DNA of 64,000 nucleotides from Acanthornis magna (Eukaryota; Chordata; Aves; Passeriformes; Acanthizidae). Made by a program: the position numbers and the translations under genes. The stretch's first letter is position 1; every line of letters starts with the position of its first letter. Below are positions 1-14,220 of this stretch, one piece after another. The notes below the pieces were generated by a model. The model ran no database searches. It had not been told where the DNA came from and saw only the letters and a list, made by a program, of their open reading frames with translations. Location of the stretch: NCBI GenBank assembly GCA_036785705.1, contig JAWUZG010000056.1, positions 7,627,001 through 7,691,000 on the forward strand, given 5' to 3'.

Positions 1-3000
1 CTTAAGTTTGTGTCTACTCATTGCTATGGGTTTTAATAGGAATGTTGTATCAATTTGCGTGTATTTACAAGCCTAATGAAGGACCAAAACACTAAATTTA
101 TTGGGAATTCTCACTAATCTTTGCACATAAGCATCTTTAAAAATGCACAGGATACACAAGATCTATGATCACCTAATGCAACACAAGGAGACATCAGTGT
201 AATTTTCCTGTGCAGCCAGAAGCCAGAAGAATGCTGCCTGTTAGAAATATGGTTAATAAAAAGAAGCAGTTCTGATGGCTGGGCTGCTTTTCATGGCAGC
301 ATGTTAAATTGTCTAAAAGTCTCTATTAAACTCTGCATGAAAACACTTGACCCTTTATTATTATTAAAACTGATTGGATTTTCAGCATGTCATTGGCCAA
401 GCTGGAAAGAGCAGTTAAGTTAGAATAAGGCCTTGCATGAAGATAATACCTCTATCTATAAAGTACAAGGAAATTAAGACTGCATATGGTAATGAAGTGC
501 TTGACCCTTTTAGTCATATGGTTTCCCTAAGTTTATAATGCTAACATTAATAAGAGCATTGTCATTACCCAGAATATTTTATTTCTAGATAACTTTAGTT
601 TGGTTTAGAATGTATTCATAAAATATTAGAAAGTTTTCTTTGCTATAAGTGTACTCTAATCATGTGATTTACACATCTCCTAATATGCCATTCCTGTTAA
701 TAACACTTCCTTAAACTGGCAAGGTTTGATTCAAAGTTAGTTGTCTGTGACAAGGATCTTGTAACAAATCGAGAGAGATGAAAATTCCATAAATGTCTTT
801 ACTGTATATTCCAAAAAGATTGTGGGCTGAAATTGGTAGGTATTTAAAAACCAGTCATGTGTTAGGATTGTTTTATGGGACAATGGCTCCAGTTTCTGTA
901 TCAGAGCATTCCAGGAGGATCAGATTCTTCTAGGATGAAACTGTTGGGAGACATAGACATGAGTGTCAAGGCTGGAGCTATACTTTAAGACATAATAACC
1001 TACAGATGATACAGTCATGGTATCCATAAAAAAAATTATTGCTGGTCAATGAAAAATAAGAAGTCTCAGCATACTGAGTTCTCAGACCTGCAAGATACAA
1101 AGCATGGGACTGGAAAGATCTCCTGCATTTTCAGGTTCTGCGTACTGGTCAGTTGTCATGAAATCCACATTAGGCTCTACCTCAAAACTAATAAGATTTT
1201 GCATAGACCTGTTACTGGATTGCTCAGCTGTGGGGGTGTCACATCTATATACTCTTCTCATTTCTAAGTTAAATGTTTGCAAGCAATTTAAATCGATCTA
1301 CTGTTCTACCAGCATTTCCTTCTCCGATAAAATAGTTCTACTTCTTTAGCAGTTTTAATCCCTGGTGTATTTACAGAATATTATTGTTTCCTTATCTTTC
1401 TAGTTTTCTAGGGTCTGGCTAAGCCCATGCAGAATTATCTGAGGTAGTTCTAGAACCAGGAACAGAATAATTCCAGGAGTGTGAAGCCCCAGGTTATTAC
1501 AGCTCTGCTGCCTTCAGTGCCCATGTTAGCGCAGTGCTGTGCCCTGATAGGAAATGTGTGCAACATGATGACCACGTGAATTAAGAGTGCAGCTTTAGGA
1601 AATACCTTGTGATATAGGTATTATTTATGTCAAGCTGTTATAATGGACCTCAGATGTGGGGAAGTTTCAGGCATTCAGAAACAGACCCTGTTGCCCAGGA
1701 TGCTCACAGTCAACTGTCCTGATCCCAAGTAAAATGAAACAGTTTCTCTCCTAGTGCTGGCTGATTCCTGCAGGACCCCAGGAGGACATGGATTTCCACC
1801 CTGGCAATGTGCACTGAAGGACAGATGCATAGAAAGCCTGGGACATCAGAAATAGAAGCAAAAATAACCAAGGAAATTATGCACAAATGAACTCAATTTT
1901 CTTCAGGTTTTTGAAAGAGACTTTTGAGAGGGCGACTGTATAAAAAAATAATTTCAGATAAGAGAAAGGGGAAACGTAGCAGAAAGAATCATTGTGGTAG
2001 AATTATGTTCAGTTTTTCATAAGTTATATAACTAAATGAAAACAAAAGTTCTTCTTTCATACATCGTATACATCAGCTGTATCTCTCACTCCTAATTGGT
2101 GGCAGATAGATGTGTGCGTACACATATTGGTTTTGATTACTTCTGATGCACAGTGGCTGAACTGTAGACCCCAGTCAAGCAATATCTGTTCATTTTTTTT
2201 CTGTCATCACCTCTTTCTTTCTACCATCCATTGCCTTCAAAAATGAAAACTTACATGAAAAATAGAACTTAGAGAAGATAGAATTCAATCAACACAGTAA
2301 TTCCCAGTAGCAATAAAGCATTCTGTGATTGCTCTCTCTCTGATATATAACTCTCATTTAACAAAGATTTTTTTTGCATGGAAACTTGCTTATCTTTAAT
2401 AAAGGAGAAGAAAATGCAGGCTTGGTTTTCAGCGGCCCCCAGGGATGAGCTTTGTGCGGTTCCCTGGACTCATAAGGAAAGGCTAAGTTCCTATGAAACC
2501 ACCAGGCTCACCAAGTCTGGGGTTACAATTGTTTTATCTAAGTGCAAGCTCTAGGAGGTGCCTTTCTCTTACTCCTGAGTTTGTAGCTTCTGACCGAAAG
2601 CCCCATATTTCTGTATGGTTTAGAAACACATCTGAAACCCATTTGGAGGATCTGTAAGCATTTCACTATACCAAATTCCTCTAGACACTGGCAGGTTACC
2701 TACAGCTTGTCTCAACTTTCATGCCATGTTATTTGTATGATGTGGAATTGATCCTTGCTACATTTATCTGGGAAGAGTTTCTGGGATAGCACTCTCTTTT
2801 TGCTTTAACTTTACAAACAACACAGAGGAAATATGAGTCAGTAGCTTTTTCTCCTAGCAAATCCATGGCCAGCGAGGAAATGTTGGCTGAGTTTTACATG
2901 TGCATCTTGGGAACACAAAGCAATTTGCAAGGGCTAGAAATGAGCTTGTATTTAGGATGTAGCTTCTGGGGATGCGTCCAAGTGCAAGCTTAGATCAACT

Positions 3001-3338
3001 ATTCAATATCCCTTTTCACTGCTTCAAACAGGGCTGAGCACCAAGCATGTCTGTCTGCCACCTTCTCACCCATCACAGAGAAACAGATATTGCTGATAGA
3101 TTTGTGGTTGGGTTTTTTCTAGTTTTGCTGACGTATTTTATGTGTATCATATGATTTACAGTCTGTCCTGATGCTTGACTACAGAAGCATCACTGCAGAA
3201 AGATTTTAAATTAATATAAACTGCAAAATTGGTCTATATAGGAGAAAATGTGTGTAAGTGCAAAAAAGGCAGATATTTGCCATTGACTTCACAAAGATTA
3301 AGCTTTTTGGTTTCTTTCAGGGAATGTGGGCTTCCAGG
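1..3338. other. AT-rich non-coding DNA, no gene seen
   Basis: I see no gene, RNA gene or clear transposable element here. Open frames are all under 90 codons; those at 1049-1349 overlap on both strands and look like chance. There is no CR1-like text and no tandem repeat. Its setting fits intergenic or deep intronic bird DNA. Confidence 0.6.
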
Positions 3339-3425
3339 GTTGGGGTTTTTTGGTTGTTTTGTTTTTGGGGTTTTTTTTGGGGTTTTTTGGGTTTTTTTGT
3401 TGGTTTTTTTTTTTTTTTTTTTTTT
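3339..3425 (+). repeat. T/G-rich low-complexity tract ending in T22
   Basis: Runs of 3-5 G alternate with runs of 5-8 T, and the tract ends in 22 consecutive T (3404-3425). Short, low-complexity open frames cross it on both strands (Phe/Gly-rich on +, Lys/Pro-rich on -); these are artefacts of composition. T/G tracts of this style recur at 7311 and 61817 in the same orientation. The G runs could form a quadruplex with long T loops, which is inference. Confidence 0.9.
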
Positions 3426-6400
3426 ACTGGATCAGAGCACATTTCAGCAACGTGAGCACAGAAAACCCCTTTCAAGCTGTTTACCTTGAAGGAACAACTT
3501 GTTGATGCTTTTTCAGGAAAATGCATATTTCTCCTATCATCAGCTATCCCCATTCTTTCTTGCTGCTTCTTCTACTTCATCAAGATGATTTGGCTAGAAT
3601 CAAAATAAGTTATCTATCTTTGGGGCTGGAGAATCACAGACTGTAAAGTGCTATGATTTGTGCTATGCATAGTTCTTGCTGCTTATGCTGTTTATACCTT
3701 TCAAGGGGCATTGGTCCATTCTTATTCAACAGTTGTTCCAGAACTGGAGATGTCCTTTCTCCCCAGGGATGGAGGGAAAGATTTTTGTGTTCACAGTGCT
3801 GATGTGTGGAGGTACCTGAGGGAAGTAGAAGGGCTGTTCCTCAGTGTCAAACACTAAGGAGTGAAAAGTGTTTTAACCATTTCAAGTTCCCTGTAACAGA
3901 AGCACTGCTGCACTTCCACAAGAACCTGTGATTCAGATCATAAATCTGTAGTACCACTTTATAAATCATTCACAAAATATGCACCATGATTCATTCCTTT
4001 CCTTATGGAGAGTATTACGAGAGAATATGAAATAAATGCATTTTTAATAGGGCCTGAAAGCAAGAGCGTTGTCTCTTCAGGAGAGGCCAGAGTACCAAAG
4101 TAAAACTCTGCTTTCCTGTGTGTTAATTAAACTGGCCCACCTCCTTTGTCTTTTCTTCCCCTCTACCTGTTCACAGATAATTGGCTTGTGAGAGTAGAAA
4201 ATTAAATTGGAAGTTAGTGAATGTTGTGAGGGATAGGAAAAAAAATGTGTCCACACATATGGAAGTGGGAAGAGAGAGAGAGAGATGCCATCTTCATATG
4301 TGTTTGTACAGTTTCTTGTGATTTTTTTTCTTCCTTTACTTTCCTCTTCTTTGTTACTGTTGCATGTACTATGAGCCAGGCTATTCTCCTGGTGTTCTGG
4401 GTTCTGTTATAGTCAAGAATTTTCACAAAGAAGCCAGATTTTCAGCCTAAAGAGATTTAGGTGACTTAAAGTAAATCTGACCTAAAAGTATTTAAAAGAT
4501 GTTTATCTAACCTCAGCCTATAAATCTCTCCAGCTTTCACCTATTGCCTCCCACGCTCTGTGCTGTGAGCTACTACACAGTCTATCTCCTGCTGCCTTTG
4601 CCTTTGGGATTCAGTATCCTAAAGGTCATAGTTTTGTGGATATCCTGGGGTTGCCTAAATGTAATAATTTGTACCCACAGCTATTTATGCCCAAAGTGTC
4701 CCTGGTTTCAGAAATTCAGGCCCCAAAACCTGAGTCAGAGTCTAAATTACTCTCTTTATGATCCTGCATCCCCTTGAGTATGGTTGTTCTTTAAACTGAG
4801 ATAACTTTCCGGTCATGACTCTGTACAGTGATTCCATGACAGAGTGAGGGACTCTTCTTCCTTGGCATCGCTGTACATCAGATAAAAGTCATATCTAAAA
4901 AGCCTTTATTTTGTATACTGGGACTATAGTCACTAAAGCAGTGAATTATCAGAGCCTCTGCCTCTGGAAACCAGCTCTGGTTTGGGCAGGTATCTAGACA
5001 CACAGAAGTTTTATCTGTCTATGATTTCTATCTCTTTATTATTTCAACTAGCATCTATATTACTCTGTCAGATTGCTGTATGCCTTACTCTGATATTGGA
5101 CGCTTTTATTATTATTTTCTTTCAAGATATTAAACTTCCATGAAAAGAAATATTAAATTCTACCATCATGATACGTTATTTGTGACTTAACTTCCATCCT
5201 GCATTAAACAGCATTTTATATCCTAACACAGTCCCAAATCTGTATATTTAGTGTCTGATCTAAAGCCTGTTCAAACCCATGAAATTCTCCCTGGATTTGG
5301 GATTCACATAAGACCTTTAATGCTGGTAAAACATCCTGCCCAATTGAAGATGTCTGTGAGCAATAATTACTGAGGAGGAATTGCAGTGGCTGAGGGCTGG
5401 GCAGAAACGCCTGGGGTTCCTCTGGAGTTACAGGAACATTCACTGCTTATTATGGAGAAGGTCTATCCTCCCCAAGACACAGACAGACAGACTTCATTGT
5501 TTGATGTAGTCTTTGAAATTGTGTAGCAGATTTCTGTAAATGCATGAAGTTCTTAATTAAATGAGCAAGAGTTTACTGCACTTGGTACAGTGACTGCTGT
5601 GCTCTTTTGTGAGCTGCTAAATAGAATTGGGTTTATCCTTACCCATTTTTGATGTTGATGTGTTTTGGGCATTTGCAAACAATTTTTCTATTGCAAAAGC
5701 TGCTGAGGAGAGATCAGTGGGTGGGGGATGGTATCTCAGGGGATGCTGAATTGTCCTGAGACTGTAAGCAAACACACAGGCCATGGGTGTTCTCAATGCC
5801 ATCAGCACTGACACAGTTAACAGTGCCGGGATGGGGACCTCAGGCTTTCAGTTAACAAATATTTTAGAAAAGCAGACTATTTTCTGCTTCCCAGGGCTAT
5901 CATTTCAAGCAGGCTATGGAGGAGAAAGCTGAGTGTGTTTACATGTATTTCATGTTTTTGAGGTTGCTCTTAGAGCTCCAGGATCTGGAATACGCCTAAA
6001 ATAAATAAGTAGTTTTATAGAATGATTTGTGGCAAGGAATGAACTTTGCCCTCAAGTTCCAGTGAATAGATGGAAGCAATAGAATTCTCTTAATCTTGGT
6101 TTCGTTCGCAGTGTCACTTCCATAGGAATTCCCTGGGATTATGCCACGGTGAGTACAAAAGACATTCTTCCATGGCGCCAATTTTTCTTCATAGCTGGAA
6201 GGTACTTGCTTTTATTGTCCTGTACTCTGTGGCTTATAAAATAACTCAAGGGAACAGCTACATAAACATCACAATCAGAGACTGGGAATGAAGGAATAGC
6301 CTTTCAACCTTCTGTGAAGGATTTACAGGGTGAGGCAACCTTTAGGATCTTAGGCTAGAAGGGGGCTCGGCTCGTCCTGTCACCTCACAGTGTGACAAGG

Positions 6401-7226
6401 GCAAATGCTGCTAGACCTCGAGAAGGTTTTGGGAGCAAACATTCATTCCTGTCAGTGGGACAGACTGCAAGAGTGAATCAAGCATTGGAATAACAAAACC
6501 CTGCCTTTAGGATGCTATCCGCATCCCTCATTCCTTAGTATAAAGCCAGAATTTACAGGGTTATCCTGAATTTGCCTCATCAACTTCGCAAAATCTGAAT
6601 CATCGAAGTTTTTCCTAATTCTGAGTAGATTGATTGGTAAAGGCAAAGTAAGTCATACATAATGCAAATAAAATAAATAAGTAAAAAATAATAGGTAATT
6701 TTAAAAATGTGAGGAAAATCCATCCGAATTCTCTGACTGCTGCAGCCATTGCCCCCTGTCTTTCTAGTGCAACAGGTTCTTTGCCTGACTGGAAAACCTG
6801 CCTTTGGTTTGACCCTAATGAATTCTAAAACAAGTTATAAGACACAGGCAAAGGCCTTTAAAACTAGTTTTACTTCCAAAATAGGGGAAGAGCTATTCAT
6901 TAAACTCTGTTAGCAAACTAATGAAGCAGCTACTTTGCACAATAGCAGGAATGAGTATGTTGAGAAGACAGATGGTATAGGAGAAAATAGTTATTTTAAT
7001 CTTGAAGTTTTTTTTACCCAAAGCATTTAAGATAACTAGTTTTAACAAACTAAAAAATCACTAGGAAGTAGCAGTGATTCTATTTTACAGAAATTATGTC
7101 AAGAAGGAGCTAAGGAATTGGACTGTTCTGTCAGTAAATAAAATCAGCTGGCAATTGAATTTAAGCAGATCTGTTTTACAGATACTGATTTAATTCCTCA
7201 AAGTTATTCCTTACCGATACATTTTT
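3426..7226. other. AT-rich non-coding DNA, no gene seen
   Basis: It holds a short (AG)n run at 4271-4285 and otherwise unique-looking sequence. A stretch near 4495-4540 vaguely resembles the antisense of a CR1 3' end, but is too short and diverged to annotate. Open frames are under 80 codons and match nothing I know. Confidence 0.55.
4271..4285. repeat. (AG)n microsatellite, about 7.5 units
   Basis: An uninterrupted AG dinucleotide run of 15 bases in otherwise unique sequence. It is short and probably only mildly polymorphic. Confidence 0.9.
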
Positions 7227-7240
7227 TATATATATATATA
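7227..7240. repeat. (TA)7 microsatellite
   Basis: Seven perfect TA units preceded by a short T run and followed by GATAGATG. It lies about 70 bases before the T/G tract at 7311. Confidence 0.9.
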
Positions 7241-7310
7241 GATAGATGTGGAGGGGCTTGAGGGGCTCTAGTTTGTTTAGTTTATTATTGCTGACTATTT
7301 TTTTAGAAAG

Positions 7311-7350
7311 GTTTTTTGGGGTTTTTTTGGGGGGGGTGGATTTTTTTTTT
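7311..7350 (+). repeat. T/G-rich low-complexity tract
   Basis: Alternating T and G runs, including one long G run (7329-7336) and a T10 run (7341-7350). It is the same style and orientation as the tract at 3339. No coding value. Confidence 0.85.
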
Positions 7351-10300
7351 GTGTAGGTGGGCATTTTTTTCCAGGGGTGGTCTTACTTTTTAACAAAAGG
7401 GGTTTTATATATTCTTATACCCAGTTTTCTGTATCACTCAGATGTAAATAAAAAGGAAGTTTTTTCCTTTTTAAGCACTTCTGTTTTGCATCTTTGCATA
7501 AAAGCAAAAGCAAAGATAATAAAATCAAATAGAAGCATGTTCGACCCAGCCTATCCTGATGCAATTAATAATTAAGAACAAATGGCTTGTAAAATACCTA
7601 CCAGTATGATTAAAATGCTATGAAAAGGTTGCTGTAAGAATAATTGCTTTTTGTTTAATGCAACCAAAAAACAAATCCATGGTTCAATATCTTTTGTGTT
7701 GTATGTTTTCTGTTTTTGAAATTAATGTGACATAAGGCATTCTTTATGCTAATGTTATAGCTCCTTGGACGAGTTTAACACCATTATCTTCTTTAATGAA
7801 TAATTCATTCCCTGTTGAAAACTTAACTATATCATTTTTACAGTGTGTAAATGAAACTTTGAAGTGCAATTTAACTTTAAAGAACTTCAGATTGTAGAAA
7901 ATCTCGTAAACCACCAAAAAGTGCTGTGCAAGGAATACTGTCTTGTACCGAATTGTAAGCATGCTGTGATGAGCATGTTTGCAATTTTTAATTTTGCTGC
8001 TTGTTTTAAAATACCTTGGAAAGGGTTCCTGGCTTTTTTTTACTTTATTGGCATTTTATACACTTTTAGTTATGCCTTCTTTTTGAAAATAAAAATATTA
8101 TCTGTAAGCACAGCAAAGCTCAAATCCTCATTGTTCCTAATAATTCAGGGAGAACCTTTGTGGGAATGTGGTAAAATGGGAGCAATGCTCTCATTTCCCA
8201 CACCAGATTCTTGCCTTGTAGGAAAATCTCTGACAGTCACAGTCCTTGGTGCAAGTGGGAGCAAAGATGGATTCTAGAAATTTTTTGTATCTTTTTGTGT
8301 CCAATATCCTTCCCTACCTAAGTAGGCAGGGGCTGAAATTTTATGTGGGATTATTTGTTTCTCTGTAGTGATCCCTACATGTTAATTGGAACATTGGAGA
8401 GGAGATCATTGTTTTTTAATGAAAGTGGGTATGGGATAAGCAAAATGGGCCATGATAATACTGAAGAATGATTGGCCAATTAATCACAATGTTATGTTGA
8501 CCCTGAAGCTTGGTCACAGTATCTGATAATCAATTTCAAGTTTTGTGAGAAATAATCAATTAACAAGTCAGTCCCATACCGTCTTCTTAATGTTGGAATG
8601 TGCACATTTATGTATGTGCATCACTCTTGAATTTAATTACAAATTTTGTGGATTTTATTCCATATAAGTACATTTCTGTAAATGTCAAAATTCTGGTCTC
8701 TGATGGAGAATTTTACTGGGTCATTGGGCTCTTTCTTTGAGGTTGTTCGGTTACTGCATCCAAGGACAGGCAGTTAAGTGGAATATGTATTTATATCCAT
8801 GTAGCAGTGCCTTGTTTCCTGCTGCTCATTGAGTGTCACCTGTAGTGAGACAGGATTGATTGCTGTGCTCTGTTAATAACGTGACTGAATGGGGCCCTGC
8901 AGGGCTGGGGGCTCAGACAGGAGTCATCCTGGGTGAGAAGGTAAATGATATAACAGGCACTGTTTCAAGAGAGGCCTTTTCCACGCACTAATTTCATGCT
9001 AAGCCATGTCTATTTCGAAAGTTTTCTGATATCTCTAAATCAAATCTGGAAGCTGGGGATGCATCTTACTGTGTAAGTTGTTTTTATTCTCAGTGGAATG
9101 CTGCCTTCTGGGTACCGGGGAGCAGCATGTGCTCCTTCTTCCTAGGGGAGCCCATTATCAGCTTTATTTTTATTATGTTCTTGCAGCAGATTTTCATTTT
9201 AGACAATTTAAGACTGAGAACTGCAATATTTTATAAAACCCTACTTAGCAAGTGTGTTTCTGGCTCCAAGTTTGTTGGGTTGTTTTTATTTTTCCTCTCT
9301 CTACCCTTCCCTTCATTCTTCCAAGGTGTCAGAGCTCGTGGGTCAAAGGACTCTGAGGAGGGTTTATTATAAGTCAGGAAGCAGAAGGAAAGCAGATACC
9401 TAATTTATTTATTTATTTGTTGTATTTCTTCTCCCTGTGTTAACATTTTCTGGGTCTGTAATGGGTGCTGTCCTCAAACAGGTACATGGCCAGATTGGTG
9501 TTGTTTTACTGTTGCACTTTCCCCAGGCAGGAAGTTCCTCAGACATTTCTTGTGGCACTGTTGTTCCTGGCTAAAGATAAATCATTTGTCAGGGACATTA
9601 TCCACAGAGAAGAGTGAGGCTGGGGCAGGAGGAGGTATGAATCAGAGCACTTTGTGTAATATGCTATCCCTCTGAACATATCTGGCTGTGGACAGAAAAC
9701 CGTATTTCTTCAAATGAAAAATAAATCCTGTAGTATTATAGGCGCCCAACAATGGCAATTCAGCAGGCTTGGCTTGACATCTGGATTTGTGATATTTTTG
9801 TTTTATTTCCATGAGCTATCATCACTGAAAGCTTTGCGCTTGTCCATCTGCACATTAGAAAACGTGAGCTTTTTCATTTTCCTCTCAAATCAATCATTTA
9901 ATGTAAGAAATGCTTTGTTTTTCTAACAACTTTGGATTGTACAAAACATTGACATAATCAGAGTTTATCCTCCTTTTCAATCCAGAGTTCATGCTCCTGT
10001 CTCCTCCTTTATTTCGCTTTCTCTTTCTTTTAGTCAAATAAAATCCTTTGAAGTTGAGCACACAGAAAAATTCATTTTTATCTTGAATAGCACGAGCACT
10101 CATCATCATCAACTGTTACATAGCAGATTAGCTTTGTCATTAAGAGGAATAATCCCCATAATGCTCCTATTCATCAGGTAACATTTAAAAGAAGAAAATA
10201 CGTGCAATTTAGTCCATGGTCCTGGCAATTGTTATTAGAATGTTATACAGAACTTGGGTAGGCTGAGTGAAAAAATAATTAGCATACCTTTTTTTCTCTT

Positions 10301-13300
10301 TGGCATTATGCAGCTTAAAATGCTCAAATGTAATATACAATGTCTCTTCAAGAGCTGCATTTTCCATAACATTGGGCATTTGCTGGTCTCTAAGTTGTAT
10401 TTGGCTCTCTCTATTCAGTGCATTTACTGATCTGTGACGTGTCTCACTATTTTCCTCAAATATAAACTAAGGCAGTACAAATTTGTGATTATATAAGATA
10501 TTGCTTTTTCTTCTGTTGTTGTTTTAATACCATAACTATGGATTCACTTGAAAATAAAGGTGTTATTTCCTTTGTGCCAAAGAACTCTGCTTTAATAAGA
10601 TGGGCTGTATAATCTTTTCCTGCAGCCTATAGGAGAATGGTGGGATTCAGTGAGTTGAGGTAAATGAAGCACATGCACAGGAGACAGGTTAATGTGAGCT
10701 GCGGCAGCCAAACAGCCAGAGTGTGTATAAATTGTTAGAACAAGGTCTGGCTGGAGGCACTGTGTAGTCTGGAGAGAAATGAATTTTTGTGTGCAAGCCT
10801 CTCCTCTGTGCCTGATAACTTTTGTATTCGCTGGTCAGTTTTGACCAATGCTGGAGGAAGAGCCAAAGTCTCAAAGGCCATTAAGTTTTTATATAGGCCC
10901 TGAAAATCAGCAGCAAAATAGAAGAGGGACATGCAAACGGCAGTTCCCTCCACAGGCAGGTGTGGGACACTGTGGGTGGCGCTGGGCAGCGGCAGCCGCC
11001 ACCGCCCGGCCACCTGTGCTGCCAGGACAAGCCACAGGGCCCTCGGCAGGGGAGATGCTATGGACAGCACAGAGGCAAACTGCGGGGGAGCAGCAATGTG
11101 AGAGCATGTGGGATACAAATCCACAGGAAATCTGGGAATGCCATTTCTGATGCTTGTTTGTTTTATTGTACAGTCTGCACATTAAGCATTGGCAAAAATC
11201 TTGGCCAGGCTTGAACCCAGCGCTGAATAAGAGCAAAACTGGGAGTGTAGGGCTGTGTGTTGCATGTGAGCAACCTGGTACTGGCACAAGAAGTTTCACC
11301 CTTGTTAAATCCTCCGGGAGTTCCAGCTGAGTGGGAAGGAATTATGTGTAAGGAAGAGCAGTGCAACAATAGCAATCTCTGTAACTGGAGAAAGCAAGGT
11401 GGCTGGATCAAAACTCAGCCCTGTTGATTGAGGCACAGGAGGGGTCTTTTTAAGGTATGAACTTGAGAGCAGTCTGAAAAACAGAGGGGAGATATCATGC
11501 AATTTCACAAACACAGGTAAATGAGAATTGTGTTGTATAAATGTAAATGTATTGTATTGTATAGGACACATGTATTTCAACCATTGCCTGTAGAGAAGTG
11601 ATGATCGTGAAGTGAGAAGGGCAGGGAGGAGGAGCCATTACTAAAATCAAAACATAGTAACAAACTTAGTCTGGGGGCTTGGTGTGTAGACCTTTCATAT
11701 CTGGTGAGCAGTAAGAAAAAAAAGTGTTAGTATTCTCATTTTCCTTGTATTTTTGTCTCACGGCTGCTGATGGTATATTGCTGTTTGACTGAATACCTTC
11801 TAGCTGAGAAGTAATCTTTCACTGTTGATTTATAAGGAGAATTTAATTGAAAAAAAGTTGGCAAGGTGACTCAGTGGATGGAAACGGATTCATCTGTTAT
11901 GCTCTGATGCAAGTCCTGGCAGAACTAGTTACATTATCATTATCTTTCTGGTGTCAAACAGCCATTGTTCAGATTTTCTGACCTTACTGATATTTTTTGT
12001 ATTTGTGGAGAGTTATGTATGGTTTGTTGATTGAGTTCAACAGCAGGGAAGGCAGCAGTGATCAGTTCTGCCCTAACTGAGAATCATTGCAGTCAATGGG
12101 AATTCTGTAAGAGGTTTCCAGGGACAATCTGCCAGCCAAAAGGCAAAGGCAGAACTAAATTATCATAGAAAATTGCAGCAAACCTAATTAAGCTGGGTTT
12201 GTGGAGAGAGATATTGGTTTTAACCACATGAATATCTATTATCTGCAGTCACTAAGGATGCTTACAGCACAGCCGACTCCAGCAAATCATGCAGGATGTA
12301 GCTGAATTCTGCAAGGACTCACTCTCCTGTGCCTCCATATGGTAAAAGGTGTTTAATATCAATCCTTAAGATGGCGAGGTTTTGTGGCATTTGAAAAATG
12401 CTCCCATATGCTCATGGTGAGGACCAATATGGCTCCAAATGGTGCAGTGGGGATGACACAGCAATCTGCTCCCTCCAATGGTGGCTTTGCAGTACAGAAA
12501 AGAATGATCAGGGAAGTATTTCCTGAGCAAATGCAGAATGCAAAATATTGTTCCTTCAGGAACTGGTGTATAACACACACTGAGAATCCCATAGACCATT
12601 CATCATGGGTTCTCTCTGCTAGAAAGGGAAGACAGCGAAATCCCATTGTAATATTTTCATGGAGGTAGATGCCATAAGAGACAATGTGACCTTATGCTAA
12701 TCAGAGAAGATTCTATCAGTGTTGCACGGTCTCAGCCAGACTCTTCACTGAGTGAAGAATTGATTCTCCTCTGCCCCTTTTCCTTTTCCCTCTGGCTGGG
12801 ATTAGCATCACTATTGATTAATGATCATTATGAAAACACTGTCCGGAGACCTCTGTGAAGATCAGTCCCATTGCTAAGGGCTTTTCAGTCCTGAGGCTTT
12901 TACAGATGGTGTAAAATTGTCTTCATTCTTATTACAAGCTGCTCTATATTCTGTTGTGCACAGTCATGAGTCCTCCAAAGACTAGTTGTCAGCCATTCTT
13001 GTGGTGTTTTTCCCAATATATTTATTCTGATCTAGAGAATTGCAATCCTATAGCATCTGTCAATTGGCAGGACTCTAATGTACTAATAGAGGAACATAGA
13101 TAAAGATGGTCACTTGGGAAACTCTGCTACAGCCTAAATAGCACCAAAGACGGAATACCTGAAGGTAATCTATGATTCTGTGAAACACCTGCTATTTATT
13201 CATTTCTAACTTGCTTAGAACATTTGGAAAGGGGGAGCGAGGAGAGCTGGAAAAGATCAAAGGACATCCCTCTGACCTCCTGATCTCTTGTTTTCCACAT

Positions 13301-14220
13301 GCAAGTGTATGAATTGCTCTGAAAGCTATTGCCTTGTTTTTGCATTACGAGAGGACAACACAGCCTGCTCCAGCTCTAGATTGGTTATGCTAAGAGCAGG
13401 GAAGGGAGGGGCACTAAACCTGGTACTAAAGTGCTGATATGACTTTCACAGGTTTTACAGGAGGATGTCTTAGGCTCTTCACATTAAGATTTTCTAGGGT
13501 GATTGTTTTCTTCTTTTTTATGTTACACACAAATTTTGGAGAGGAGACTGTCGTTCCCAGAGCTATTACTCTTGGCCAGAAAAAAGCAACAAAATTTTGT
13601 GGACTTAGACTCAGTGAAAATGTTTACAAAATGGTAATTGCAGCCACGTGTTGGAGTTGAAGTTACCAATTGTGTCACACAATGAAGAGCTTTCTGTCCC
13701 TTGTATCTGTGCAAAGCAGAGTTAATAAGTCAGCATAGCCCTGTCAAAGCTTCTAGTGTCTTGAAAGAGTTGCAATTTGGTCAAAATGCTTCTATAATAA
13801 AATACACACAATGTGCTGACCAAGGAAAATATCTACATTGTTTAACCCCTCCCACATTCATTCTTGTTTCATTGTAAGGATTGCTACCATAACTTCATTC
13901 TTCTTCGAATTCAGACATAAATTGCTATTAAAGAGTCACTGAATTTTAACTGGCATATATTTTTGCAATATAGCCTGGTAATTTACAGTGCACTTTACAA
14001 AATTATACAATTCTGACAATTTAGAGTTGTTGTTTTGGGGTTTTTTTTGTAAATTGTATGGTCACATTAAAGTCTCTTAGCCTCTTAGTGTAAAATCAAC
14101 ATATGCGTATGTGGATGTAGCCACCTAAATACTAGATATTGTATCTTCAGAGAAATGTATTTGTACAAAAGCAGAAGAACTAGAGGCCTTTTAATGGTCT
14201 GACTCCTAAAAATATGTTAA
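7351..14220. other. AT-rich non-coding DNA, no gene seen
   Basis: No gene is supported. The largest frame (7864-8277, 137 codons, +) has no recognisable domain, lacks coding-like composition and overlaps a minus-strand frame. An (ATTT)4 run lies at 9403-9418. A GC-rich islet near 10948-11100 has overlapping open frames on both strands but no protein I recognise. Overlapping plus and minus frames at 12359-12668 also look like chance. Confidence 0.55.
9403..9418. repeat. (ATTT)4 microsatellite
   Basis: Four perfect ATTT units in AT-rich DNA. Confidence 0.85.

Noticed and set aside
3339..3425. Interstitial telomere repeat
   Set aside because: The tract is G/T-rich but has no TTAGGG units.
4495..4545. 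CR1 remnant
   Set aside because: A short resemblance to the antisense CR1 3' block, but it ends within about 40 bases and has no neighbouring CR1 block.
7864..8277. 137-codon plus-strand frame with hydrophobic stretch
   Set aside because: Phe/Leu richness comes from T-rich DNA; no recognisable membrane protein and no coding signature.
12359..12668. Overlapping plus and minus frames of about 95 codons
   Set aside because: Mutual overlap on both strands with no family resemblance points to chance.
13165..13190. CR1 terminal repeat (CTATGATTCTGTGA)
   Set aside because: The word fits a CR1 tail, but the preceding sequence is not CR1-like.
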